From: Cavenderia fasciculata
Taxonomy: Eukaryota; Evosea; Eumycetozoa; Acytosteliales; Cavenderiaceae
Length of the DNA: 64,000 bases
Assembly (NCBI RefSeq): GCF_000203815.1
Contig: NW_004457723.1
Coordinates: 744,001 to 808,000, forward strand
Reading direction: 5' to 3'
Shown here: positions 14,501-25,194 of the stretch, piece by piece
Position numbering within the stretch: position 1 is the first letter of the stretch
Layout of the letters: the number at the start of each line of letters is the position of its first letter
The notes under the pieces: model-generated
Database searches by the model: none
What the model was told of the DNA's origin: nothing
What the model saw: only the letters and a program-made list of their open reading frames with translations
Program-made: the position numbers and the translations under genes

Positions 14501-16034
14501 TGCAAGTCAATCAATTGGTAGAGAAACTTAAAAAGAGTTCTGTCGATAATTTCATAAAGGCATTTTTAAAGAAAAAGAACCTCAACCAAGACCAACAGGC
14601 CGAGATGGTACTATCGTTCCTCAGAGAGATGAAAATCCAACTACAGTCGAGTCAACTATTCAACAATCCACAAAATAGCGAAGAGGATCTAACAGGTCCA
14701 CCACTATCGGAAATTGAAAATTATCTATATCAAAACGTTTACAAGTCAGTCTTTTCAACTACAGAGTCACTTCAAACCGATGTAATTCTCTCTGATAGAA
14801 TGTCAAAATTGGTATTTGTCGAACCTCAACATTTAGAGATTCGTCATGACCACTGGAACAAGGATTTGTGGGCAGCCGCCGAAAAAGAGTTGCTCTCTGT
14901 AAATGATCTATACTCACCTTCTCAAAAATTGGAATGTATTTTAAATTGTTGTAAAATAATTTTATGTATGTAAAAAGTGGAAGGAGAAGTTAAGAGGAGA
15001 AACAAATTAAAATTAAAAAACTTTTAATTAAAAAACTTTTTTTGTTTATTTAGTTTTATTATCAAATTCTGATAGTCCAGGAGGAGCAGATGATTTTTTA
15101 CCTCATCTTATTTATGTAGTTATTCACGCAAATATTCCAAATTTATATTCAAATTTTGAGTATGTACAAAGAAAAAAAAAGAGAATAATATAATATTTGT
15201 TTTTCTTTATTTATTTATTTTTATTTTTATTTTTATTTTAGGTTTACTTCAAAATTTTGTAATACAGAACTTTTAAAAATGGAAAGATTTTATTATTTTA
15301 CAACTTTTGGAATTGCAGTGACATTTATTGAAAATATTGATGGCAAACATTTAAAGATTGATGCCGATGAATATAATGCTTACATGTCTGGAAAGAAGAA
15401 ATATGTAAAGCAAAACGACGACGATGATATCGAGCCAATCAACGAAGATCCACCAACACTGGGAGAGGTGTCACGTGCAAAGATTATGCAAAAACTTGGC
15501 ATTGACAATGACACTGCGACCAAGATCATTACAATGAGTCCCAAGAAGGGCCCGTTGCGCGACAGCAACGAAGACATTGACAAGTTGGTTTCAGAGAGAA
15601 ACAGTCATAGTGAGGATATCCCCAACAGCTCGTCGTTTAAGAGTGGTGCCACCCCAACCACACAAAACCCATTCACTGATGTGTCCGAGTTGGACTCTCC
15701 ACTTTTACCAGCTGCTGCCTGGACTCATTCCTCAATTCCACAAGCCACCGCCAATGGAAGTGACTCCTCAGCAAAACGTAATAGTTTCAAGCAGCATCAT
15801 CTATCCCGAACACCACCCCTACCACATCAACAACCACCAACAACCTCAGACTCTACAAGTTCATCTTTGGAGAGTACACACGTTGAAGAGCATCCTCTGT
15901 CGGCCTCCAAACCAAAGGTCAGACGTCAATCGGTTCTTGAAGAGAGTGAAGATTATTCATTGGACGATAATACAGCCATCGATGACCCTTTGAAACTTCA
16001 ATTCGTTGAAAAGGATCCTTCATCTTCCCCATAA
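11591..16034 (+). CDS. PX / F-box-like / Rho-pseudoGTPase / CUE / VPS9 protein (Rab5-GEF-like), 4 exons, 1391 aa
   Basis: Exons 11591-13943, 14042-14965, 15054-15159 and 15242-16034 join in frame. The N-terminus is Lys-rich with Ser and Asn tracts. A PX domain lies at ~172-280 (YSEFLELDLKLHSKYP, PPKKTFG). Residues ~310-365 resemble an F-box-like helical bundle (SLLSLTETCNYLYNTV, WKELYWR). Residues ~530-780 align with Rho GTPases: GCIIGPPNLSQS at the P-loop, CHFVMITFSLIDQSTF, and a VVLVGLERHLRD block. The GKS/T, the DTAG motif and the NKxD/TKxD motif are all missing, so it is a pseudoGTPase. A CUE-like ubiquitin-binding helix set spans ~790-840 (AKIFPKYTDEIIFRGL). VPS9 spans ~1044-1175 (QKLECILNCCKIIL, ADDFLPHLIYVVIHANIPNL). 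The tail holds an NPF motif. VPS9 proteins activate Rab5-class GTPases on endosomes, and PX would bind phosphoinositides. The combination is unusual. Confidence 0.85.
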
Positions 16035-16325
16035 TAATAAAGCGATGAATAAAAAAAAGAAAACTTGTGAAAGTTTTAGTATATTTATTAATTAATGCCC
16101 TATCGAATTGATATGAAGTTCAGTCATTGAGGTTTAATCCAAACATCGTATCAAAAATCAAATTTGAGAAAAATACTGGAATTTTTTTGATACAAGAGAG
16201 AAACAATGTTGTTTAAATACCCTCAGTTGACACTACATTATATTTACAAAAACCAAAACAATTTTTATTTATCTATTTATCTATTTAACATTTAATTTAC
16301 TATCTAGTATTTTTTTTTCAGGAAA

Positions 16326-16874
16326 ATGAGTCTTTACAACAATTGCTCCGAAACTACCGCGTCCGTACCAACACAAGCTTCTACTTTACGTATTGGAGGC
16401 TATGTTTTAGTGGGACTAAATCCATGCAAGGTAGTTGAATATTCATCTTCCGGAACTGGTATATTATCAAACCTAAAATAACAACCATTTTATCTCTTTT
16501 TTTTTTTCTAATGTTTTGTTTTTTTTCTTTTTCTTTTTATCATAGGTAAACATGGAAAGTGTAAAATTCACTTTATTTGCCAAGATTTATTCTCAACCAA
16601 GAAACGCCATGAGTTTGCAGTCTCATCCACCAAGAACATTGAAGTGCCTGTAGTTGAAGTAGTCGACTATCAATTGATCAATATTGACGAGGAAGGATAC
16701 TTGTCATTATTAGATAAAAAAGGAGTTTTGTACACATCGCTTGCCCTCCCTGGTAACAAAGACCTATCCCAAACCATCACCAACTATTTCAATCTAGACA
16801 AGACATTGCAATTATCAGTATTGAAATCCATGGGAATGGAAGAGGTAATCCAATTTAAAGTATTAGACGGATAA
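16326..16874 (+). CDS. eif5a: Translation factor eIF5A, 2 exons, 153 aa
   Basis: Exons 16326-16458 and 16546-16874 join within the codon before the hypusine loop. The SH3-like N-terminal domain reads RIGGYVLVGLNPCKVVE, followed by TGKHGK, whose first Lys is the hypusination site. The C-terminal OB fold contains VPVVEVVDYQLINI and GYLSLLDKKG. eIF5A relieves ribosome stalling and promotes termination. Length matches the family. The middle (FICQDLFSTKKRHEF) is more divergent than usual, so a paralog is possible, but the hypusine loop is intact. Confidence 0.93.
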
Positions 16875-17183
16875 ATTACATTTGATTACCTCTAGGATTT
16901 TCAATTATTCCAATCGAGTTCCTCTGTAAAGAAAAAATAGTAAAAAATAATAACAAAAAACAAAAAAAATAATTAATCTTTTATGGAAATCGAGATAAAA
17001 AATAGTTGGAAACTGGGAACTCCTAGAGACGAATTCTAATGATTTTGGTAAATCATTAGAATTATTAATACATCATGATGTATTAATCATTTAAAACCTT
17101 TTTTTTTTTTTTTACAAAAATAAATTAAATTAAAAATATATATAAATATAAAAAATACATCTTCTGTTTTATTTATTCTTTGT
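16875..17183. other. Convergent 3' intergenic region with two adjacent palindromes
   Basis: This region separates the eIF5A gene from the convergent small gene. It is AT-rich apart from two inverted repeats at 17032-17087, listed separately, followed by a T tract at 17099-17114. No coding sequence is seen. Confidence 0.6.
17032..17087. repeat. Two back-to-back inverted repeats
   Basis: A 14-bp stem (AATTCTAATGATTT / AAATCATTAGAATT) with a TGGT loop occupies 17032-17063. It is followed at once by a perfect 24-bp palindrome at 17064-17087 (half-site ATTAATACATCA). A long T run begins a few bases later. The arrangement could form two RNA hairpins in the eIF5A 3' region and may help 3'-end formation (inference). 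Confidence 0.8.
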
Positions 17184-17569
17184 TTATGTATTTGTTGGAA
17201 TGAAAAAACTTGCTACAATTGGCAAAAGCCACTTTGGAGAAAAATTAAAAGTTAATTAAATTGAATGACGGGGAATGAAAAGTTTAAGGTACTTACAATA
17301 AAATATAAATATGGTTTACAAGGTTGAGAAGAGAAATCTGTTACACTGGGTTTAACAGAATTATTCTCTGACTTTGAACTTGTCATAAATTGATTGAATT
17401 TACAAGATTTACTTTCTTGATTCTTTACCATGTGCAATAAAGAGTTTGATTGGAATATCGATGTTGAAGATTGAAGACATTTAAGATTGACAGGTGTTAA
17501 GAGAGGAGAGGAACTTTTGATCGCTGCTGAGGGACTAGAAACTTTGGAAAACATTTGAATTGAAGACAT
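17184..17569 (-). CDS. Small unknown protein with hydrophobic C-terminus, 2 exons, 106 aa
   Basis: Exon 1 is 17569-17297 and exon 2 is 17231-17184, joined in phase after a GTAAGT donor. The start is an ATG giving MSSIQMFSKVSSP. The body is Ser/Lys-rich and basic. The last 20 residues (FIWLLPIVASFFIPTNT) form one hydrophobic segment created only by splicing, which suggests a tail anchor. I do not recognise the family. The second exon is short and its acceptor (TCTCCAAAG) is weaker than most here, so the end is the least certain part. Confidence 0.5.
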
Positions 17570-17682
17570 TATTTGATTGATAATATAAGAAAGTGAAAAA
17601 AGCAATCCATTTGCTAGAGTTTAGTTTCTTTCTTTTTTTTTTTTTTTTTTTGATACAAATGTTTATTGATTTATTAATTTAT

Positions 17683-20512
17683 TTATTTAGATAATTGAGC
17701 TCTCATTTGATCAATAATATTAGAAGCTTCTGGATTTGTACATCTATAGAGAGAGAGAGAGAAAAAAAAATAGATTAGACAAAAATGTATTATTAATTTT
17801 AATCTCTTTTGTACATACTTTCTAGCAATAAAATTTAATAAATCTAAATTCTTTTCTTTGAATGCAGTTTCAGCAGCCTCTCTAAAGTAATTGATTTGAA
17901 GATAAGCTTGGGCTCTATTGACATGATCTTGAATTTTTGGAATATATCTAAGTGCCTCTACTGGATTACTAAAGTCCATACAGACTTCGACAAAAGGTTC
18001 ATAACCGACGGGTGATTTCTTTTCCTTGGCAAAGTTGTGCAATTCTTCCCAATCACCAACTTGTGACAGGGCCTTGATTTTAATCCACCAGAATCGACGA
18101 TCACTAACCTTGAATTCTGATTTAATCTTTGACACACGCTTATGTTCGCCGAGAAGGATCAATTGATAGATGGTATCGCTCAAAGAGATACCCAAAAACT
18201 CCTTGCCTTCGTGTTGGTTTTCCAGTTCCTTTTGCAAGAGCTCAAGCTTGGCTTGATCCTCGCACAATTTGGCATAGACCAAATCATCCTTGTCTTTTGA
18301 TTGTGAGTATGCAGATCCTGCCATCGCAAGATGCTTGTGACGAATATCAAATTCGTCAGTGCTAAATGCTTCAGAGAGATGCAAGTGACCAGTTTCCTTG
18401 ACTTGTCCTCTAATACTATAAATTTTCTTTAACATTACAACATCTCCTTTTTGTTTACAAAATGAAATCAATAAATCCAACGCAACTGGTCTTGAGAATA
18501 CAATCTCTAAAAATCCATCAGTTAATCCAGATTGTCTCTTTAATTCTAATAATACTAAATATACAAGATCTAAAAATAAAAATAAATAAATAGTTAATTA
18601 ATAATCAATTTTGATTTCTTTTTTTTTTTTTGTTTCTATTTTTACCAGTATCACCAGATTCAATAGCTTTGTTTAAAGCCATTTCATGTTGACCAATTGT
18701 AATGAGAGGAGGAACTTGATCGGCAGCTCTTGGTTCATAATCTAATAATTTGATGGCTAGATTTGGACGACGAGCATTGTGAGCGGCAGAAGCAATGTTG
18801 GCATAAGAGATACCTGGGACAGCTTCAAGCTTTTCAATGATGACCTGGGACAAGACATCTTCTGGCAAGTTGGTACGCACCTTGGTGCAAGCCCAGTGAT
18901 TGAGAACAAAGTCAGACTTGATCTTTAGATAATCGCAGATTCTCCACGCCAACAGATGTTTACGACGTTCAATGAGACATCGAATGACAGTCTCTGGTCC
19001 CAAAAAGTTGTATTGACGCATGGTCATTGGAATACCAATTTCAAAGTGTCTGATGGCATTGAGTACACGCAACGAACGACATGTTGCGACAAAAGCGTCG
19101 GGGTTGTAAGAGTCGAGGAAACATTTACCAAAACTAGCTGCCTTGAGGAGACGACTTTGTTCGGCACGACTAAACTCGTATCCGGCCGCTGAAATACAAG
19201 TCCCAACAGCAATATCTAAATTTGCACGAATCTGACGGATAGCTTCGTCGGCTTTTGGATCGTGGTTGGCAAAATCGGCAGCAGCCGAATAGAGAAAGCT
19301 CGATGGAGCACCACTACCAAAGTCGAAAATATCACGAAGCTCGCTTGGAACACGTTGGAAAAACTCGGATATGCCTTCGCTGATGATACGAAGACCGTCA
19401 ATCTCGGTGACGACAAACACTGGTGCACGACTCTCTGGGTCGTGTGATGGGACGACGATCGATTCGCCAGCCTCAAAATATCGCATCGAATGGTTCCAAG
19501 TCATCATGACACCCTCGCTTCCTACCCATTTGAGGGCGTGTGGTGTACGCTTTGCAACACCCATGTACTTGGCCAATTGACTTGAAAAGTCAGTCTTGTA
19601 AATGTACAAATCATATTGCTCGCCGTTTGGGTTGGGTGACAGACACGCCATCTTTTTGCCACATGGACTAACGACAATACGTACATAGTGTTGAGCTGTC
19701 AATTGATTGTCGGCACGACTGGCATCGACATTATAGACAGAGTTTCTAGTTGCTACAATCAACTCTGCTCCCAATGATCCATGTTGTGTACTATACACAG
19801 ATTCCACCACTGCCCATGCTGAAGGTCCCTCTCTATCCAATTCTTCTTTATATTGATCTGCCATTTTTGTTGGTCTTTCACCTACAAATATATAAAACAA
19901 AAAAGAAAAAGTAGAAAAGAAAGTATAAGTAATCTACTCTAATCAACATTCATGTTTGTTTACATACTCTTAAATAATTCAATATGATAAAAGTTGAATT
20001 GATTTGTTAATACTACTATACCACTATTACTAATTCTACAGTCGATAATATCTTCGTGATCAATTAAATCATAATAATTGTTTTGTGATAATGTCTCTCC
20101 AAATATATTGTAAACTGATATAGTTCCATTTGAAGTAACTGTAACCAATCTTTCATTCTCTATCCAATCCATTGCTATAATATTACCATCATACTATTAA
20201 CAAAAAGAAATAACAATATTGATTAGTTTGTTTGTTGATCATCAAATCAATCTCTCCTCCTCCTTGTTGTTGACATACGATTAATTGTGAAACAGGTTGA
20301 CCTGATGCAGTATATAAAAAGATAAGTGGCTTTGAAGTTTGAATGTTTGCTTCTACAATTTTAGTTCTATCTCTAGTCACAGCGATAGGTCCTCCATTAG
20401 GTGCTGCAATCACTATATTCTTTTGAAGATCAACATCCCACGACATTGTGTAAATCTCTTTCTTTGAGACATACCATTCACCTATACTAATCCAACTACT
20501 AGTTACTTCCAT
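17683..20512 (-). CDS. vps16: VPS16, core subunit of HOPS/CORVET tethering complexes, 5 exons, 835 aa
   Basis: Exons are 20512-20279, 20193-19968, 19881-18646, 18569-17819 and 17743-17683, all in phase. The N-terminal ~400 residues match the Vps16 beta-propeller. The alpha-solenoid has clear family signatures: LLKAASFGKCFLD, LRVLNAIRHFEIGIP, ANIASAAHNARRPNLAIKLL, ESGDTDLVYLVL, RRFWWIKIKAL and WEELHNFAKEKKSPVGYEPF. Length equals the human protein (about 839). VPS16 scaffolds the class C core (with VPS11, VPS18 and VPS33) for endosome and lysosome tethering. The gene lies ~200 bp from the CWC27 3' end, head to tail. Confidence 0.97.
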
Positions 20513-20709
20513 TTCTCTCTATCTCTATCTCTATCTATCTATCTCTTTTCGAAAAGAATAGATTGCTTTAAACAACAAAAAACTAAAGTAATAAGAAAAT
20601 ATGAAGTGTTGGTGAGAGGGCAAACTAGATTTTTAATCAGCTTTTTCAAAGTCATCAGACAGGACAAGAAGACTAAAATTTAATCTTTTACCAACATTTA
20701 TTTAATTTA

Positions 20710-22046
20710 TTACATATAATGTGATTGACCAGAAGGATCATATTTAAATTCAAGTTTGTGATCACGCCATTCACCATCTTCATCTTTTGGTTTCTCTTTC
20801 ATTACATTTTTAAATTTGTTGAGTCGGTCTAATATGGCTTGTTCTCCGCCTCCCTTTTTTGATACTCTTGGTACAGTAGACTCTGCTCCTTTTCTAGTTG
20901 GTTTGAATGATAAACTACCTATCACCTTTTTCTCTGGTTTGGCTTTTTTAATTGCCACTGTTGCGTTTGGTAAATCGGTAGACTGCTGCTGCTGTGGTCC
21001 AGTTGTTCCATCTGCCTGTTGTACTGATGCAGTAGCTGCACCTTCTCTTTCTCTTTTATATTGTGATGCCTTTTGTAACATTGATTCTCTCATTTTATCT
21101 TCAAATACTTTAGGATTATGTTGTTCATTATTTGTTCCAATATCTTGAAAATTAATCGGTGTCTTTGTTGTTGTTGTACTACTACTATTTTTTGTTATCT
21201 CTTTAGATGTATCATTATTATTACTATTATCTTTTTCAATTTCCTTTGATTGTTTTGGTTGTTGCTTTGGTTTTGGTGCTGGTTTTGGTTTAGATACTGG
21301 TACACTACCACTATCATTATCTTCATCATCATCATCCTCGCCAAATGATAATAATCCTTTATTTCTATAGAATATAATATAATTATTAGTAAATGTATTA
21401 TCTTGTCTAAATCTATTGTATTGTCTTTCTTTTCTTACTTTGTTGTAGCGGCAGCTGGTTTCTTTTTCTTTTCAATTGGAGATGATAGAGTAGAAGGTTT
21501 GACGGTTGTGACCTTTTTTTGTCTAGGTTCAATATCTTCAAATGGATTTGATATAACATCTGAAGAGATGATCTTTGGTGGATCAAGAGGCATATCATTT
21601 TCACCAATCTCCAATTCATTAGCTTTGAGTATATTAAAGAGCGAGTCACCAATGACACGACCAAATACAGTGTGTCGTCGATTGAGTTGTTCTGCAGCAT
21701 CGAGTGTAATAAAGAATTGTGATTGATTGCTATTAGGATCTTTGCCAGATGCCATACCAACTATACCTCTTCGACTGAACCTTAGACGACTGTGAAACTC
21801 GTCTTTAAAAGGTTTACCATCGTATATTGATTCTCCACCATCACCAGTGTTTGTAGGATCACCAGTCTGTGCAATAAACTTTGGTATCACTCTATGAAAT
21901 ATAGATCCATCATAGTACCCTTCCATACACAATTGCATGAAATTACGTGTTGTCAGCGGTGCTTCTTTTGTCCATAACTCTATCTCTAAATCTCCCAACG
22001 TAGTCTTTAATATAACCTTTCCATGTGTTGTTGGTTCACTTGACAT
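20710..22046 (-). CDS. cwc27: CWC27-type cyclophilin, spliceosome-associated, 2 exons, 420 aa
   Basis: Exons are 22046-21439 and 21364-20710. The cyclophilin domain (~10-175) has FHRVIPKFIAQTGDPT, SQFFITL and RRHTVFGRV. The Trp that contacts cyclosporin in CypA is replaced by Gln at EQLNRR; the same position is changed in other CWC27 proteins, which are thought to lack isomerase activity. The charged C-terminal half carries the family motif LLSFGED followed by an acidic run. The end is Lys/Glu-rich and probably helical. CWC27 joins the activated spliceosome with CWC22/eIF4A3 in other eukaryotes. Confidence 0.93.
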
Positions 22047-22360
22047 GTTCTATGATCTATCTATCTATCTATTTAATCTACAAATAGATTAAAGTTGTTG
22101 TATCTGTAGTTCTTGAAAATGAATGAATGAATGATCGATTTGTTAAATTAAATTTGTTTTTGTGAAAATCGATGAATGAGCTTGAGATAATATTATTAAT
22201 TTGATTTATTATTATTATTATTATTTGATTTTATGTTTTCAAAAGATTACAACAATGAAATTGAATCAATCCAACGATTCTTTTCTTTTCTTTTTTTTGT
22301 TTTGTTTTGTTTTTGTTTGTACTACTATTATTAGATTTGATTGTTGATTTGTTTTGTTTT
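22047..22360. other. Intergenic region upstream of cwc27 and downstream of csn2
   Basis: AT-rich spacer with CTAT repeats just upstream of the cwc27 ATG (22056-22072) and an (ATT)n run near 22208-22225. T-rich DNA follows toward the csn2 stop codon. No gene seen. Confidence 0.6.
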
Positions 22361-24084
22361 TTAAGCACTCAATTTACCAGCAACGGTATTTGTGACAGAG
22401 CCAAGTTGGGAAGCCCATTTGTGAATGGAACGGTATTTCCAGTAGCCAGCAGACTTGGCAGTATCGAGTTCGAGTTGTTGGTTGACTTGATCGATGGCAC
22501 CACGAATCTTGTTGTCGAGGATGAGAGAGACGAGCAAGGCTTCGACTTCGTTGGATGGGATATTGAGCTCCTTGGAGATGAATGGAATACGGATACGGGT
22601 GTATGGCTCGAGCAACTTTAATAATACTTGTGTACGGATATTCTTTAACAAATCTTCAATGTACATACGGATGAATGGATCCTCCATAATGGTCTTTCTA
22701 TTGTCTCTCAAAATCTTTTCAAATGCATAAATGTCGTTTCTCTCGTAGGCACTGACAAGATTGGTCATTGCCAAAATATCTGGATCATTTTTGTAGGGTT
22801 TGGCTTCGGTAGAATCAAATGGATTGATCGAGGAAAGCATCAACATATTAGCCAAAACCAAGTATTTGAGACATTGGATTCTTCTAGGGTTACCGGCTTC
22901 ATCATAGTTTTTGAAAGCTTCAAAAAAGTCAGAGTGTGCCTTTTCCCATTCCTTCTCTGCCATGTGCATCTTACCACCACATTCTCTAATAATACCCATA
23001 ATACGTGGATGTGGAATTGCACTTTTAATCTAAAAATAAAAATCAAATCAAATCAAAATAAAATGTATTAATATCTATATATCTATATCATATTATTATT
23101 TGATCATTTATACATACATCTAAAGCCTTTTTATATAATTCCTTAAGTTTCTTATTGTTTTTAGTGGCAGTGTACATTTGAATTTCCAAGGCATAAATAT
23201 CAACAAGTTGACTTCCCTTCTTTTGATCATCGGAACCATCTTCATTTTGACAAGACTTTTGCAACTCTCTAAGAATCTTTGCCAATCTACTGTATTCCTC
23301 CTTTTCAAATAATAATTTACATAATTTGAGATTAGTTCTAAACCAAACTCTCTAGAAAATAGAAAAATAAGAAAAAAATAGGATAATAATCAATGATATG
23401 TTAGAAACTTGAAATAGTAGTAGTAGTTTTGGTTTGGGATTGAATTCATAGTCTTTCTATCTTTTTGTCAAAACATACTTCATTCTTGGCTTCCAATAAA
23501 GTCTTGAGTGTCAAATCATAGATTTGTTGGACGAGATCCAAATCGATATTGGTATTTGATGCTGAAACGAGATCTAGAATTGAATTGATACCCTTTTCAG
23601 AGGTATTACTTGTTACTGCAGACTTGGTGTAACTAAGGAATTGTTTATAGATACTAATCATCTTTTCATATTTCTGAATTTGAAAGTTTAATTTAGTAAT
23701 CTTTTTTAATGCTTTGAAACCCCTGTGATATTATATAATAGTTAATCATTATCATCGATCAATGAGAAAGAAAGAGATAAATATATAAGATTGTTTTGTT
23801 AGCTTTTAATTTAATTGATTTTCTTGGAATGTTATTATTATTATCTTCTTGTCTTGTTGTCTTGTTGTCTTGACATACCATTCACCTTTTTCACCATTCT
23901 CCAATTCTATAACTCTTTCGTATGATTCTATAGCCTCTGGAACTGAATCTTCAATGAGACCTTTTGAGTTGTAGTATTGATTTTCAATTTCTACCGATGG
24001 ATCTTCATCATCGTTGTTGTCATCTCCATCATCATCGTCATAGTATTCATCGTCGTCATAAATCATATCTTCATCGTCTGACAT
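22361..24084 (-). CDS. csn2: COP9 signalosome subunit 2 (CSN2), 4 exons, 450 aa
   Basis: Exons are 24084-23879, 23722-23479, 23351-23118 and 23029-22361, all in phase. The acidic start ([16 protein letters not shown]) runs into [10 protein letters not shown], the CSN2 hallmark. The helical-repeat region has [31 protein letters not shown] and [19 protein letters not shown]. The C-terminal PCI domain has [28 protein letters not shown]. Length fits the family (human 443). The CSN complex removes NEDD8 from cullins, and CSN2 contacts cullin/RBX. Confidence 0.97.
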
Positions 24085-24368
24085 CTTGTTCTACTTTCTA
24101 TCTATTCTAGTTACTATTAACTACAACAACAATAAATAATCTCTACAAAGATGATGGGTAAGGAGGGTTTGGTAGTTCATCATCACAAAAATTTAATTTA
24201 CAAGCCTGTTGGCTCACCAAAGGAAAAAAAAAAGAAATTAATAAAAATCAAATTTTTTTTTAGATTTTTCATCCACTCTGATGTTCCTCACTGTGTCCTC
24301 TGATTTTTTTATCCTTTATTAATTTATATTCATTACATAAATAATTTATAAAGTATAATATAACAACA

Positions 24369-24751
24369 ATGGCATTAGGAGGAGTCTCACAAGAAATCAA
24401 GCAAGCTGATAACGAAATCAGAGAAATCGTCAACAAGGTCAAGTCTGAAATCGCTGAAAAGCTCGGAAAGACTGCTGAAGTTGAACCAATCTCATACAAG
24501 ACTCAAGTATGTGTTATACTCTTATATTTATTTGATCATGTGATGAATAATGATTATTAACCAACAAACACTTCACTCTTTATTAATTATTATCAACTAT
24601 TTAGACTGTTGCTGGTACCAACTACTTTGTCAAGGTCAAGGTTGCTGATTCATTTGCCCATCTCAGAATCTACAAGGATCTCTCCCAAGCCGTCTCTCTC
24701 CACTCTGTCCAAGATGGCAAGACCTCTGAAGACAACATTGAATACTTCTAA
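24369..24751 (+). CDS. Stefin-type cystatin (cysteine protease inhibitor), 2 exons, 94 aa
   Basis: Exons 24369-24506 and 24605-24751 are in phase. The N-terminus (MALGGVSQEIKQADNEI) has the Gly used for protease-cleft binding. The central QTVAGT, formed across the splice junction, is the cystatin QxVxG loop. TNYFVKVKVADSFAHLRIYKDL is the following strand pair. No signal peptide or disulfide-forming Cys is present, so it is a cytosolic stefin that should inhibit papain-like cathepsins. Confidence 0.93.
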
Positions 24752-25194
24752 ATAATTTATTAAAAATGTATTTTCATCATCAAACATATATTATAGTGCT
24801 TATCATTGTTGTCTTGTTTCTTTGCGTCTTTGAGGAAATTTCGATGTCTTTTTTTTTGAGCCTGTCCTTTCGACTGGGGCATGCCCTCAAACTATCAATA
24901 TGAGAATAATAGAAAAGACAAACCTATTAAAATAATTTAAACTTTAAAATCAAAATGGGTTGGTTTATTTTAGTAATGTAAAGTTGAAAATTGGTATTAT
25001 TATTATATGATTATTATTATTGTTGTTGATGTTGATTGTTGATTGTCGTTGTTGTTATTAGTACTATTTATTTATTATTACTATGAATATATATGATTAT
25101 AAATATTATATATTGTTTGTTTGTTTGGGTTGGAAAAAAATGTGGTGGGATATATATAAATATATAAAAGTAATAAATATTTTGTTTCAATTAA
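24752..25194. other. Convergent intergenic region between stefin and hAT-derived gene
   Basis: AT-rich spacer. A short GC island at 24863-24895 contains the 10-bp palindrome GGGCATGCCC. No open frame or RNA gene is supported. Confidence 0.5.
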
